From positions 1 to 64,000 of the forward strand of contig WRLX01000001.1 in the NCBI GenBank assembly GCA_009777415.1: a DNA stretch of 64,000 nt, written 5' to 3'. Shown one piece after another: positions 1 through 7,382 of the stretch. Source of the DNA: Oscillospiraceae bacterium. GTDB lineage: Bacteria > Bacillota > Clostridia > Oscillospirales > Ruminococcaceae. Positions within the stretch are counted from its first letter, which is position 1. The number at the start of each line of letters is the position of its first letter. The notes under the pieces were generated by a model. It had not been told where the DNA came from. It made no database searches and saw nothing but the letters and a program-made list of their open reading frames with translations. A program made the position numbers and the translations under genes.

Positions 1-1481
1 TTATTGCAGCTCCGCGCGACATTGACACTTCCTTGTCGGAAACCGTGTCCGAGAGGATGGGTGTTGTCGGGGTTCGGACAAGGTTGGGGACTTGTTATGG
101 GGCTAAGGCTGTTATTATTGCTACGGGGACTTATCTCGGCGGGCGGATTCATGTTGGCGAGGTTAGCTATGACGGGGCGGCGGACGGGCTTGCACCTGCT
201 TTGCGGTTGACTGAGTCGCTTGGTAAAATCGGGATTGTGACACGTAGGTTTAAGACGGGGACTCCGCCGCGTGTACACGGGCGTTCGGTTGATTTTGCGA
301 AGTTGGTTGAGCAGCATGGCGATGAGGTTATAACTCCGTTTTGTTTTAGTGACGCGCCTATTTTGGAGAATAAGGTTGTTTGTCATATTACACATACTAA
401 CGAGGCTACGCACGAGCTTATCAGGGCAAATTTGCATCGTTCGCCCATGTATTCGGGGCGGATTGAGGCGATTGGCGCGCGGTATTGCCCGAGCATTGAG
501 GACAAAATTGTGAGGTTCGCCGACAAGGACAGTCACCAAATGTTTATTGAGCCTATGGGGCTTGATAACAATGAGTATTATTTGCAGGGGCTGTCAACAT
601 CTTTGCCCGAGGATGTGCAGAGCGATTTGGTGCGGACTATTCCGGGGTTAGAGAATGCGGAAATAATTCGCCCTGCTTATGCGATTGAGTATGACTGTTG
701 CGACCCTACCGAGTTGTTTCCTACATTGGAGTTTAAGGCTGTCCGCGGGCTTTACGGCGCGGGGCAGTTCAACGGGACTTCCGGTTATGAGGAGGCGGCG
801 GCACAGGGGCTTGTTGCCGGGGTGAACGCCGCGGCGCAGATTAAGGGAATGCCGTCGTTTGTTCCGAGCAGGTCGAATTCGTATATTGGGGTGATGATTG
901 ACGATTTGGTACTCAAGGGCTGTGACGAACCATATCGAATGATGACTTCACGGGCTGAATACCGATTACAGATTCGCCAAGACAATGCCCCCGAGCGGTT
1001 GTGTGAAATCGGATATGAACTGGGATTGTTAAGTCAAGCGCGTTATGACAAGTTTAGGGAAGAGCAGGCTGTTATTGCGACTGAAATAGCGCGGCTTAAA
1101 TCAGTAACCGTTAAACCATCGGAGTTTGCGGGGATTAACCGCGCTGTCAAGTTGTATGAGCTACTGAAACGACCTGAGGTGCTTTATGAAAGTTTTGCTT
1201 CTTCCGCGCCTTGTAAATTGCCGCACCATCTTGTTTCCAAGATTAACACTGTGATTAAGTATGAGGGGTATATTAAGGTTCAAAACGAAAAAATACGTTC
1301 GGTTAGGGAGCTTGAGCGAAAAAAGCTTCCTCTTGATTTTGATTATTGCAACATTCCGGGTTTGAGGCTCGAGGCAAGGGAAAAGCTGAATGCTCACAAG
1401 CCGTTTAATGTGGGGCAAGCAAGCAGAATCCCCGGGGTCAATCCCGCAGACGTTACTGTGCTGCTTATTTGGTTTAATTGA
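1..1481 (+). CDS. mnmG: tRNA uridine-5-carboxymethylaminomethyl modification enzyme MnmG (5' end outside window)
   Basis: MnmG (GidA) works with MnmE to install the (carboxymethyl)aminomethyl group at U34 of tRNAs using FAD. The visible part is about 492 residues against roughly 630 for the family, so the N-terminal FAD Rossmann motif lies before the window. The frame is open from base 3; the ORF-track start at 33 is only the first TTG. Family signatures visible are [64 protein letters not shown] and the C-terminal helical end [18 protein letters not shown]. It is followed by rsmG, the usual mnmG-rsmG order near the replication origin, but here 600 bp of repeats lie between them. Confidence 0.97.
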   Translation, partial: IAAPRDIDTSLSETVSERMGVVGVRTRLGTCYGAKAVIIATGTYLGGRIHVGEVSYDGAADGLAPALRLTESLGKIGIVTRRFKTGTPPRVHGRSVDFAKLVEQHGDEVITPFCFSDAPILENKVVCHITHTNEATHELIRANLHRSPMYSGRIEAIGARYCPSIEDKIVRFADKDSHQMFIEPMGLDNNEYYLQGLSTSLPEDVQSDLVRTIPGLENAEIIRPAYAIEYDCCDPTELFPTLEFKAVRGLYGAGQFNGTSGYEEAAAQGLVAGVNAAAQIKGMPSFVPSRSNSYIGVMIDDLVLKGCDEPYRMMTSRAEYRLQIRQDNAPERLCEIGYELGLLSQARYDKFREEQAVIATEIARLKSVTVKPSEFAGINRAVKLYELLKRPEVLYESFASSAPCKLPHHLVSKINTVIKYEGYIKVQNEKIRSVRELERKKLPLDFDYCNIPGLRLEAREKLNAHKPFNVGQASRIPGVNPADVTVLLIWFN

Positions 1482-1488
1482 GGAAACG

Positions 1489-1552
1489 GCAGAAGGGATA
1501 AGGGTATAACTTTGAAATTAAACCTGCGTAAATGCGGAAACGAAACTTTTAG
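1489..1552 (+). repeat. Leader repeat, 5' half of a disrupted copy
   Basis: Just after the mnmG stop comes a repeat tail (GGCAGAAGGGATAAGGGTATAA) and then the start of a full unit, TTG AAA TTA AAC CTG CGT AAA TGC GG at 1512. One A is missing in the GGAAAACG stretch, so the small reading frame is shifted. The unit stops at AACTTTTAG where a mobile element begins. Its missing 3' half resumes at 2048. Confidence 0.8.
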
Positions 1553-1878
1553 GTGGTAGTCGCAAAATGTGTTGATTTGCTCAATTTCCGCAACTTGCCC
1601 CTCTGCACCTCATTGCCCCCCCCAAAACTAAGATGATAAATAACCATTGTTAGGGTAGTAGCTTTAAACAAGCAAATTACACATCGTGCCTTGCACCGAA
1701 CGCACCTGTGGCGAATTTTCGCCGAATACAAGCGAAAGTTCGATCACCGAGGGCGTTCGTAGCCGCTCCGGCGTTTGAGGAGTGTGTTTTGGTTACTTTT
1801 GCACAAGCAAAAGTGACAATTCCGCGAAACGGTGATTCGCTCAACTCAACTAAATCAACACATTTTGCGACTACCGCC
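1553..1878. mobile_element. Non-coding element with 24-bp terminal inverted repeats
   Basis: Bases 1555-1578 (GGTAGTCGCAAAATGTGTTG...) are the exact reverse complement of 1852-1875. The 9-bp sequence AACTTTTAG flanks the element on both sides (1544-1552 and 1879-1887), as expected for a target-site duplication. No convincing gene lies inside; ORFs in the track here have no family features. An internal hairpin (GTTACTTTTGC / GCAAAAGTGAC) lies near the right end. It is best read as a small non-autonomous transposable element. Confidence 0.75.
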
Positions 1879-1885
1879 AACTTTT

Positions 1886-2047
1886 AGAACCTGTCTTCAT
1901 AAGCAAACGCACTGCTAAATCGGCGAATTTTCCGCCATACTGCGTTAATTTTTCCTCAAATATCAACGGATATTATCGTCAAAATTGCCTTGTCTGACGA
2001 AAAATATCGCTTACTTTATCAGCACATCGCTTATGAAGACAGGTTCT
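1886..2047. mobile_element. Palindromic MITE-like element, copy 1 (TIR AGAACCTGTCTTCATAAGC)
   Basis: It begins AGAACCTGTCTTCATAAGC and ends with the reverse complement GCTTATGAAGACAGGTTCT. The core (CCGCCATACTGCG...TTGCCTTGTCTGACG) recurs in the elements at 2763, 24932 and 26965. No coding capacity. It sits inside the leader repeat of rsmG, and the ORF-track start of rsmG at 1990 lies inside it and is artefactual. Confidence 0.8.
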
Positions 2048-2085
2048 TAATATCGTATTTGTGCAGAAGGGACAAGGGTAAAAGT
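2048..2085 (+). promoter_or_regulatory. Leader repeat 3' half with the rsmG ribosome binding site
   Basis: Sequence TTTGTGCAGAAGGGACAAGGGTAAAAGT directly precedes the rsmG ATG. Joined to 1489-1552 it rebuilds one full leader unit, so this copy was split by the two elements between them. GAAGGGA is the likely Shine-Dalgarno sequence. Confidence 0.75.
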
Positions 2086-2751
2086 ATGGAGTTTATACAA
2101 GAAAACAGTGCTTTGCTTCAAAAACTGACAGAGTTTATGCTTTGCTATAATAAAAAACTCAACCTCACGCGGATTGTTGAACCGCGCGAGGTTGTTGAAA
2201 AGCATTATATTGATTCGATTTTGCCGTTGACTCTATATAATGTTCCACGTGGAACATATGTGCTTGATGTAGGGAGCGGGGCGGGTTTTCCGGGTATTCC
2301 TATGAAGATTTTTCGCGGCGACTTGACTGTAACGCTGTTGGATTCGTCACGGAAGCGTACTGATTATTTGAGGCTGTTGCTTGAGGAAATCGGCGTTGAT
2401 TGTGAGGTTGTAACGGCGCGAAGCGAGGAATTGGCGCATGATTTGCAGTTTCGAGAGGAATACGGGGTTGTAGTCGCGCGAGCGGTCGCGAACCTGCCGT
2501 CGCTGTGTGAATACTGTTTACCTTTTGTTGCGCGGGGCGGAGTGTTCCTTGCTATGAAAGGTGAAAATGACGAGAGTGACTCGGCGGATTTCGCAATTGA
2601 GCAATTGGGTGGGGAGCTTGATGGGGTTATAAAATACAACCTCCCTTCCGGCGATAAGCGCAGTCTTGTTGTGGTGCGGAAGAGCGGTGGTTGCCCCGGC
2701 CGGTATCCGCGCAAACGGGTTAATATAGGGAAGAATCCTTTGGTGAAATAA
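2086..2751 (+). CDS. rsmG: 16S rRNA (guanine(527)-N(7))-methyltransferase RsmG
   Basis: RsmG (GidB) methylates N7 of G527 in 16S rRNA with S-adenosylmethionine. The 221-residue length from ATG 2086 fits the family; the track start at 1990 would add residues encoded by a mobile element, so it is rejected in favour of the ATG that follows the leader-repeat SD. The SAM-binding motif VLDVGSGAGFPGIP is at about residues 59-72, preceded by the family motif HYIDSI at about 40-45, followed by RKRTDYL and later VVARAVANL. A parS-like site is embedded in codons for about residues 52-57. It follows mnmG, as in most Firmicutes. Confidence 0.95.
   Translation: MEFIQENSALLQKLTEFMLCYNKKLNLTRIVEPREVVEKHYIDSILPLTLYNVPRGTYVLDVGSGAGFPGIPMKIFRGDLTVTLLDSSRKRTDYLRLLLEEIGVDCEVVTARSEELAHDLQFREEYGVVVARAVANLPSLCEYCLPFVARGGVFLAMKGENDESDSADFAIEQLGGELDGVIKYNLPSGDKRSLVVVRKSGGCPGRYPRKRVNIGKNPLVK
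2241..2256. promoter_or_regulatory. parS centromere-like site (ParB binding)
   Basis: TGTTCCACGTGGAACA is a perfect 16-bp palindrome that fits the bacterial parS pattern TGTTNCACGTGNAACA. It lies inside rsmG, about 2.6 kb from a ParB/Noc gene. By eye no second perfect copy was found in the window. Function as a ParB loading site is inferred from the motif and context. Confidence 0.8.
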
Positions 2752-2762
2752 GGTGGGATATT

Positions 2763-2986
2763 AGAGCCTGTTTAGAATCTCGCTCACGGCGGATTTTTGA
2801 CAAATTTTCTGACATACCGTTGACTTCAAGTAGCCTGCTCGACGGCGAAGCCGCCGACAGCGCTACTCTCGTCAACTCTGCGTTGATTTTTGCTTAAATA
2901 TCAGCGGGTATTCGCACAAAAATCGCCTTGTCTGACGAAAAAAATTGCTCAAAAATTCACTCGTTCGGAGAATCTAAACAGGCTCT
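2763..2986. mobile_element. Palindromic MITE-like element (TIR AGAGCCTGTTTAGAATCTC)
   Basis: Ends are AGAGCCTGTTTAGAATCTC and its reverse complement. The interior carries the same core as the 26965 element, including the long arm GTTGACTTCAAG...GTCAACTCTGCG with a small hairpin (CTCGACGGCGAAGCCG). The terminal repeats differ from those of the 1886 and 26965 copies although the core is shared. It fills most of the gap between rsmG and the higA-like gene. Confidence 0.75.
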
Positions 2987-3015
2987 TATACATTGCCGCT
3001 ATCGCAACCACCCCT

Positions 3016-3327
3016 CTACCACTCCGCAAACCCATAACGCCGCAACGCTTCGGGGTCACTCTCGGCGATGCTTAAAACCCTCGATGCCGCTCCGCTCGGT
3101 CTGCCGCGTCCGTACTCCCATGATTCCACGGTTTTTTTAGATACGCCGATGACATCAGCAAAGAAGCCCTGCGACATATTCAGATTGTCTCGAATTCTGC
3201 GGATTTCGTCGGCTGTGTATTTTTTTGGCGGTGTTGCCGTTACATAATGTGATTTCAACTCGATTTTGTCCTCGGCGTGACGGAGTATTTCTTCTAATCC
3301 GCGTTTAATGCTTTCGGATACGTTCAT
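3016..3327 (-). CDS. XRE-family antitoxin, HigA type
   Basis: A 103-residue DNA-binding protein with a helix-turn-helix at about residues 45-75 (IRRIRDNLNMSQGFFADVIGVSKKTVESWE), typical of the antitoxin of HigB/RelE systems. It should neutralise the toxin and repress their joint promoter. Its ATG overlaps the toxin stop by 4 nt (ATGA), which indicates translational coupling. The order toxin then antitoxin is the higBA order. The N-terminal 40 residues are probably the toxin-wrapping part; this is inference. Confidence 0.85.
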   Translation of the reverse strand: MNVSESIKRGLEEILRHAEDKIELKSHYVTATPPKKYTADEIRRIRDNLNMSQGFFADVIGVSKKTVESWEYGRGRPSGAASRVLSIAESDPEALRRYGFAEW

Positions 3328-3662
3328 TTCTTGCTACCCCCTAACTCTTTTTCGGTTTGTTCGATTATTTTCTTGAATATTTTGCGTTCTGCTTGGGAGA
3401 TATTTTCTTTGTTACTTTTCGGGTATGCGGTGATTAAGTAAATCCGCTCAAACACGACATAATCAACGTACAAGGCACGAACGCCGCTGCTCTTGCCCCT
3501 GTTTTCGGGTGCGAACCGCATTTTCCGCAAGCCGCCTGTGCCGCTCATGACAGCACCGATTTGCGGGTTGTTGACAATCCCGTTTTCTAAACGCCGCCGA
3601 TCTTCCATATCAAGACCCATAATCTCCCATTGTTTGTCGAACTCGGATGTTGAGAAGAACAT
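3324..3662 (-). CDS. RelE/HigB-type mRNA interferase toxin
   Basis: A 112-residue protein resembling the HigB2/RelE toxin fold: the stretch GGLRKMRFAPENRGKSSGVR is followed by a beta strand and LITAYPKSNKENISQAE, then a C-terminal helix, all typical of ribosome-dependent mRNA interferases. The basic residues in the RKMRF and GKSSG segments are the likely RNA-contacting ones. It starts the operon and overlaps the downstream XRE gene. A sigma-A-type promoter with a built-in palindrome lies just upstream. Family assignment is fairly secure; the choice among HigB and related subfamilies is less so. Confidence 0.82.
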   Translation of the reverse strand: MFFSTSEFDKQWEIMGLDMEDRRRLENGIVNNPQIGAVMSGTGGLRKMRFAPENRGKSSGVRALYVDYVVFERIYLITAYPKSNKENISQAERKIFKKIIEQTEKELGGSKK

Positions 3663-3704
3663 TCTGCCTTTGTCTTTTATGACATCACCCTCTTTCTGTA
3701 TTTT

Positions 3705-3733
3705 ATTATACCCTATTTAATAGGATGTGTCAA
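3705..3733 (-). promoter_or_regulatory. Promoter and putative operator of the toxin-antitoxin pair
   Basis: On the minus strand TTGACA (3733-3728) and TATAAT (3710-3705) are separated by exactly 17 bp. Between them lies the palindrome CCTATTTAATAGG (3712-3724), well placed for repression by the XRE antitoxin. Confidence 0.8.
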
Positions 3734-3787
3734 GGGTTTTGACAAATTATTTCTTTGCATTTTGGGGATTTTTGAAAATTTTACGCC

Positions 3788-3918
3788 GAGCCAACACTCC
3801 CTCAATAAGCCCGACAACCGGAATGATTCCGCAGTCGGGCTTATTGAAGGAGTGTTTAGAATCTCGCTCACGGCAGATTTTCGGAGAATCTAAACAGGCT
3901 CTTAGGGAGTGTTGGCTC
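3788..3918. repeat. Compound nested palindrome (terminator-like plus MITE remnant)
   Basis: An outer inverted repeat (GAGCCAACACTCCC at 3788, complement at 3905-3918) encloses a second strong hairpin (TCAATAAGCCCGAC at 3802, complement at 3834-3847). The right arm is interrupted at about 3851-3903 by a short piece with the ends of the 2763 element (GTTTAGAATCTC...GAGAATCTAAACAGGCTCT). It abuts the stop codon of the collagen-like gene and may act as its terminator. Confidence 0.7.
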
Positions 3919-4734
3919 TTACAATCCGTTAAACGAAACATCATCAACAAATACATACTGGAGCGGATTCCCCGGAGTTGATGCAGTAAATGTTATACGT
4001 GCGGTGACAGCGTTGGGTGGAGCTTTAGAGGTAACTACGCGATAGTAGTTGAAAACCCGGTCTGTTACTGAAAGGCTGCCTTGTTTTATTTCTATTGCCG
4101 CCGCCTGTGTTATTATATCGCCGTCACTGTCCAAAAAGTCCACCGTTGCGATAAGCGACGATTCTACTACGTTACTGCGTGCGAAAAACGAAAACTCGTA
4201 AAAACAGTCCGCGGTCACGGGGACAACCTGTGACATAATGGCGTTTTTAATTCCCGCCGAAAAGTTCCCGCTATGCACGCTTCCGGGTGTGTCAATGCGG
4301 AAGACTCCCGATGTTATTCCGTTTCCGGTAGTAGTCCACCCGTTAGGCGCGTTTGATGCACTCCACGATTCGAGTCCCCCGTTAAACACCAATTCACCTT
4401 GAGAGGTGCATGGGCATTCACATTCACCCGGAGGTCCTTGTTCACCCGGAGGTCCTTGTTCACCCCGGGGACCTTGCTCGCCTTGCGGCCCGCGTTTACC
4501 TTCGGGACCTCGTTCGCCTTGAGGCCCGCGTTTGCCTTCGGGACCTCGTTCGCCCTGCGGGCCTCGCTTACCTTCGGGACCTCGTTCCCCCTGCGGCCCG
4601 CGTTTGCCTTCGAGACCTTGCTCTCCCTGCGGCCCTCGTTCACCTTGCGGCCCTCGGCAACAACAGCGGCATCCGCATTTGTTACGGCAATTGCAGCCGC
4701 AACCGCAGCCGTGATTGTCAATATTTTGATTCAT
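3919..4734 (-). CDS. Collagen-like repeat surface protein with Cys-rich head
   Basis: A protein of 271 residues. After a short N-terminus comes a Cys-rich stretch ([17 protein letters not shown], about 9-26), then about 27 Gly-X-Y triplets with repeats such as [12 protein letters not shown], then a C-terminal domain of about 155 residues starting near [19 protein letters not shown]. That domain looks like a jelly-roll fold of the kind found in carbohydrate-binding modules and in exosporium-type proteins; this is inference. No signal peptide is visible. ATG 4734 is chosen because it follows the leader repeat; the ORF-track start at 4758 lies inside that repeat. Collagen-like proteins with such heads often coat spores or cells, but spore location is not shown here. 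Confidence 0.8.
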   Translation of the reverse strand: MNQNIDNHGCGCGCNCRNKCGCRCCCRGPQGERGPQGEQGLEGKRGPQGERGPEGKRGPQGERGPEGKRGPQGERGPEGKRGPQGEQGPRGEQGPPGEQGPPGECECPCTSQGELVFNGGLESWSASNAPNGWTTTGNGITSGVFRIDTPGSVHSGNFSAGIKNAIMSQVVPVTADCFYEFSFFARSNVVESSLIATVDFLDSDGDIITQAAAIEIKQGSLSVTDRVFNYYRVVTSKAPPNAVTARITFTASTPGNPLQYVFVDDVSFNGL

Positions 4735-4812
4735 AGTTACCACATACCCTTTCTGCACAAACGTGCTGTTGAAAGTTTCGTTTTCCGCGTTTACGCAGGT
4801 TTACTTTCAAAC
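4735..4812 (-). promoter_or_regulatory. Leader repeat upstream of the collagen-like gene
   Basis: The unit starts at TTG 4810 (TTG AAA GTA AAC CTG CGT AAA CGC GGA AAA CGA AAC TTT) and contains GCACGTTTGTGC just before the SD AGAAAGGG. The small frame begins [13 protein letters not shown] but runs past the usual stop because the tail has changed. Confidence 0.75.
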
Positions 4813-4867
4813 TTGGTATCATTACTTAACCTTTATGAACCATTATATTAACAATAGTCGAATTTTG

Positions 4868-5698
4868 TTACTTGAGCGGAATCCGAACGAGATACTCTAC
4901 AAACTCATCGGTCTTTTTTTGTTTAGTTTCGCAGGCGATTCCCGCCTTTTTCATCGAGTCTATTGTATGATTAAAAGTATTAATATACAATGCCGCCTGT
5001 TTAACAATAAAGGTTTTTCTCATCACCGGCTTTTTGGGTTTCAGCATATCATCGATAAGCCTGTCCGTCGCCGCGGAATTAAGCCCGAGTGTGCTGATTT
5101 TTTCAATCGCATGAACCCGCATTCCTTCCGGCAATTTGAGCAATGCCCTTGCTTGGCGTTCGTTAAGGCGATAGCGCAGTGCCATTGCTTTTTCATCGTC
5201 CGAAAGGCGCAAAAGCCGCAGTTTGTTTGCGACTGTTGATTGTGCAATCCCGAGTTTAAGTGCCGCCTCTTCTTGTGTAATCCCGAGGTATTCTATCAGG
5301 CGGCTTATTGCAAACGCTTCCTCGATATAGTTTAAGTCGGCGCGTTGAAGGTTTTCCATAATTGCAAGTACCGCCGAGTTTTCGCTTGATGTATTCATTA
5401 TTATACAGGGGACTTTTTCCCTGCCCGCGAGTTTTGCGGCGCGCAGTCTGCGTTCTCCGGCAATAAGCTCGTATTGTTGCACGCCTGCGTTATTGCCTTC
5501 TGCCGCGCGGACTGTCAACGGTTGCAAAATCCCGTTTTGCTGAATTGAAACAGCAAGCTGTGACAGACCGTAGTCGTCGAATATTACTCGCGGCTGTGCG
5601 GGATTAGGAATGATTTTCATCACCTCAATCTCGACAACCTTATTAACGACTCCGGTGTCAGGCTCAATTTTTTCAGGTACTAACCTCTGAAATATCAT
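4868..5698 (-). CDS. noc: ParB/Noc-family chromosome-binding protein (Noc-like)
   Basis: A 276-residue ParB-family protein. The N-terminal CTPase/ParB domain has the family boxes PAQPR (about 34-38), LIAGERRLRA (78-87) and ENLQRADLNYIEEA (115-128); a helix-turn-helix follows at about 139-162 (ITQEEAALKLGIAQSTVANKL). The C-terminus (DEFVEYLVRIPLK) resembles clostridial and Bacillus Noc more than Spo0J, and the gene lies near mnmG-rsmG as noc does. Noc blocks division over the nucleoid; Spo0J/ParB segregates origins, and the presence of a parS site nearby keeps both options open. The start at 5698 follows the leader-repeat SD; the track start at 5725 is inside it. The cognate-type ParA gene is 45 kb away. 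Confidence 0.88.
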   Translation of the reverse strand: MIFQRLVPEKIEPDTGVVNKVVEIEVMKIIPNPAQPRVIFDDYGLSQLAVSIQQNGILQPLTVRAAEGNNAGVQQYELIAGERRLRAAKLAGREKVPCIIMNTSSENSAVLAIMENLQRADLNYIEEAFAISRLIEYLGITQEEAALKLGIAQSTVANKLRLLRLSDDEKAMALRYRLNERQARALLKLPEGMRVHAIEKISTLGLNSAATDRLIDDMLKPKKPVMRKTFIVKQAALYINTFNHTIDSMKKAGIACETKQKKTDEFVEYLVRIPLK

Positions 5699-5740
5699 AC
5701 TTTTACCCTTGTCCTTTCTGCACAAGCGTGCTATACGAAT
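5699..5740 (-). promoter_or_regulatory. Leader repeat (3' half) with the noc/parB ribosome binding site
   Basis: Minus strand reads TATAGCACGCTTGTGCAGAAAGGACAAGGGTAAAAGT before ATG. The GCAC-GCTT-GTGC hairpin sits directly before the SD. The 5' half of the unit is absent. Confidence 0.75.
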
Positions 5741-5833
5741 AAATTGTATCTGTCTGTCTAAGACTATACCACATATATGACTGTTTTGCTATAAGAAATT
5801 TTCGACATTATAACCGCGTTTTTGCTTGAATGC

Positions 5834-5863
5834 AACAAAAAAACCGCCTTTTACGGCGGATTC
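5834..5863 (-). terminator. Rho-independent terminator after the DnaC-like gene
   Basis: On the minus strand CCGCC-GTAAAA-GGCGG is followed by TTTTTTT. It lies between the DnaC-like gene and noc, so noc is probably transcribed separately. T-rich sequence on the other side could make it bidirectional. Confidence 0.85.
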
Positions 5864-5926
5864 TTTTTTATACTGTTATAAAGTATGTGCGATTCTCGGG
5901 GGAATTTGTCGTTTTATGCGATATTT

Positions 5927-6946
5927 TTATTTGAGCTTATCTCTTGTTTGGCTTTGTGCCGAGCCGCGTTTAATTTGGCGTATATCGTTTCCGTAAAATT
6001 TGAGGATTTTCATTGTTAAAAACCGAGATGTAATTCTGTCGCCGTACCGCTGCCTCAATTCCCCCATAGTCATATTTGTGTTAATCACTGTGGGATTCCC
6101 CGAATTCATGCGGGAATTAATAAGGTTATAAAACATTGATGTATAAAATCCACTTTCAAATTCCGCTCCTATATCATCGAGGACAAGCAACTCCGCCGAT
6201 TGCAGAGAGTCCATAGTGTTTCCTTTTTCACGCCCGAAATGCTCGCCCTCAATTCTCCTGAACAAATCGGGGGCAGAGCCGTACACTGCGTTAAACCCAT
6301 TGGAAAGCACCCTCCCCGCAATTGCGAGCGAGAGATGCGTCTTGCCTAATCCTGTTTTCCCGCTCAGAAGCAGACCCGCATTAGGCAGTCGGAACTCATC
6401 GGCATAATCCTTGCAATAGTTGAAATTGTCACGCATAATTTCTCTTACATTGCACTCGTCCTCCTCAACATTCGGGTACAGCTCAACATCAAAGCTCTCA
6501 AACCCGGTGAGCGTCAGCGGCGATTTTGAGTTAATCCCCTCCGCCGCGAGCCGCTTTACAATGTTTTTATAACAGTCACAGCGTGAATAGCCCGCAACCC
6601 CCGTATCGCGGCAGGTTTTGCAGGAGTAGAAAGTGTTTAAGTAATCGGCGGGATATTTTGCTTTTACCAGCAACTCTTTTATACGTGTGGCGGCGTTTGC
6701 GTTTTCTTGTTGAATTTCACGAAGTTTTGTTTCCACCGACTCTGCATCCCCACCTTTTAGCGCGATTGCCACAATTTTTGCCCCCGTAGAAGCCATTACA
6801 GCGCGTAGCTTGGCAAACTCGGGGAAACGCCGCTCAATCTCGCTCCGCCGCAGTCGCAGTTGCTTTGCATTCGACTGCTTGCGCTGCTTTAACTCACTTT
6901 CCGCCAAAATATGATACTTCACATCAAAAGCCATTCTTATGACCAT
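5927..6946 (-). CDS. DnaC/DnaI-like AAA+ helicase loader ATPase
   Basis: A 339-residue AAA+ ATPase like the clostridial DnaC/DnaI protein that loads the replicative helicase onto DNA. A CxxC...CDC cluster (about residues 109-125, CKTC and CDC) may bind zinc, as in DnaI. Walker A SGKTGLGKTH is at about 195-204, Walker B LLVLDDIG at 253-260, and INTNMTMGEL plus RITSRFL near the end fit the sensor and arginine-finger region. The start at 6946 follows AAGGTGG; a second ATG at 6934 is possible and the track start at 6970 lacks an SD. In many Clostridia a DnaD-like gene precedes it, but here only a leader repeat with hairpin does. Confidence 0.88.
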   Translation of the reverse strand: MVIRMAFDVKYHILAESELKQRKQSNAKQLRLRRSEIERRFPEFAKLRAVMASTGAKIVAIALKGGDAESVETKLREIQQENANAATRIKELLVKAKYPADYLNTFYSCKTCRDTGVAGYSRCDCYKNIVKRLAAEGINSKSPLTLTGFESFDVELYPNVEEDECNVREIMRDNFNYCKDYADEFRLPNAGLLLSGKTGLGKTHLSLAIAGRVLSNGFNAVYGSAPDLFRRIEGEHFGREKGNTMDSLQSAELLVLDDIGAEFESGFYTSMFYNLINSRMNSGNPTVINTNMTMGELRQRYGDRITSRFLTMKILKFYGNDIRQIKRGSAQSQTRDKLK

Positions 6947-6970
6947 GCCGCCCCACCTTGCACAAAACAC

Positions 6971-7095
6971 AATATGTCAAGCAGCCTGCCAACGAGCAAA
7001 GCCCGTTGCGCCGCTGCTTTTCTTTGACTTTGCGGCATGGTGGTTCTTCCTTTCTTATTTTTCAAACTTTTACCTTTTCCCTTTCTACACAGGTG
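6971..7095 (-). promoter_or_regulatory. Variant leader repeat carrying an inserted hairpin, upstream of the DnaC-like gene
   Basis: Minus strand starts CCTGTGTAGAAAGGGAAAAGGTAAAAGT followed by TTG AAA AAT AAG, the same SD and start as other units. The interior holds a strong hairpin at 6979-7018 (AGCAGC...CAACG...CGTTG...GCTGCT). From TTG 7065 or ATG 7038 a 42- or 33-codon frame runs to 6937, overlapping the DnaC-like start; it may be an upstream ORF, but most of it is the hairpin. Confidence 0.55.
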
Positions 7096-7222
7096 AGTCC
7101 ATTTTCCTATTATAACAGATTTTTATAAAAAGCGCAATAATTTATAAAGTTGTTTTTGTCATTTTTCGCGCAAACCCGCCATAGTCCGTAGTGAATTTCT
7201 TTTCTTTATGGAAGTTTTAGTC

Positions 7223-7260
7223 AATATTAACAAAAAATAAGCTCTAAGTTTGTTAATATT
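7223..7260. repeat. Perfect 12-bp inverted repeat upstream of the pilus operon
   Basis: AATATTAACAAA (7223-7234) is repeated inverted as TTTGTTAATATT (7249-7260). It lies about 20 bp before the -35 of the pilC promoter, a position that fits a regulator-binding site or a weak hairpin. The rest of 7096-7382 is AT-rich with no gene. Confidence 0.55.
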
Positions 7261-7277
7261 TTCTGGTGACTTTTTGG

Positions 7278-7306
7278 TTGTAATTTTTAAACTAATATGC
7301 TATAAT
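7278..7306 (+). promoter_or_regulatory. Promoter of the type IV pilus operon
   Basis: TTGTAA and TATAAT are separated by 17 bp, about 75 bp before the pilC start. Confidence 0.65.
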
Positions 7307-7382
7307 GGTAGTGCGTCACTTTAAACTTAAAATAATTGCTTGGAAATGAGGGGCGAATCTAAATGAAACGGGGGGTGCGTTT

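Noticed and set aside
1677-1880. 67-codon minus-strand ORF between mnmG and rsmG
   Set aside because: It lies within the element with 24-bp TIRs, ends in its terminal repeat, has no SD and shows no recognisable domain.
4314-4721. 135-codon minus-strand ORF in another frame of the collagen-like gene
   Set aside because: A shadow of the repeat array, without an SD.
4399-4851. Plus-strand ORFs with repetitive sequence opposite the collagen-like gene
   Set aside because: They are the complement of the Gly-X-Y repeats; the minus-strand reading has clear collagen pattern and a proper start.
6937-7065. 33- to 42-codon frame upstream of the DnaC-like gene
   Set aside because: It has a fair SD and overlaps the next start, but most of it is a strong hairpin inserted in a leader repeat, so coding is doubtful. 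Kept only as part of the leader feature.
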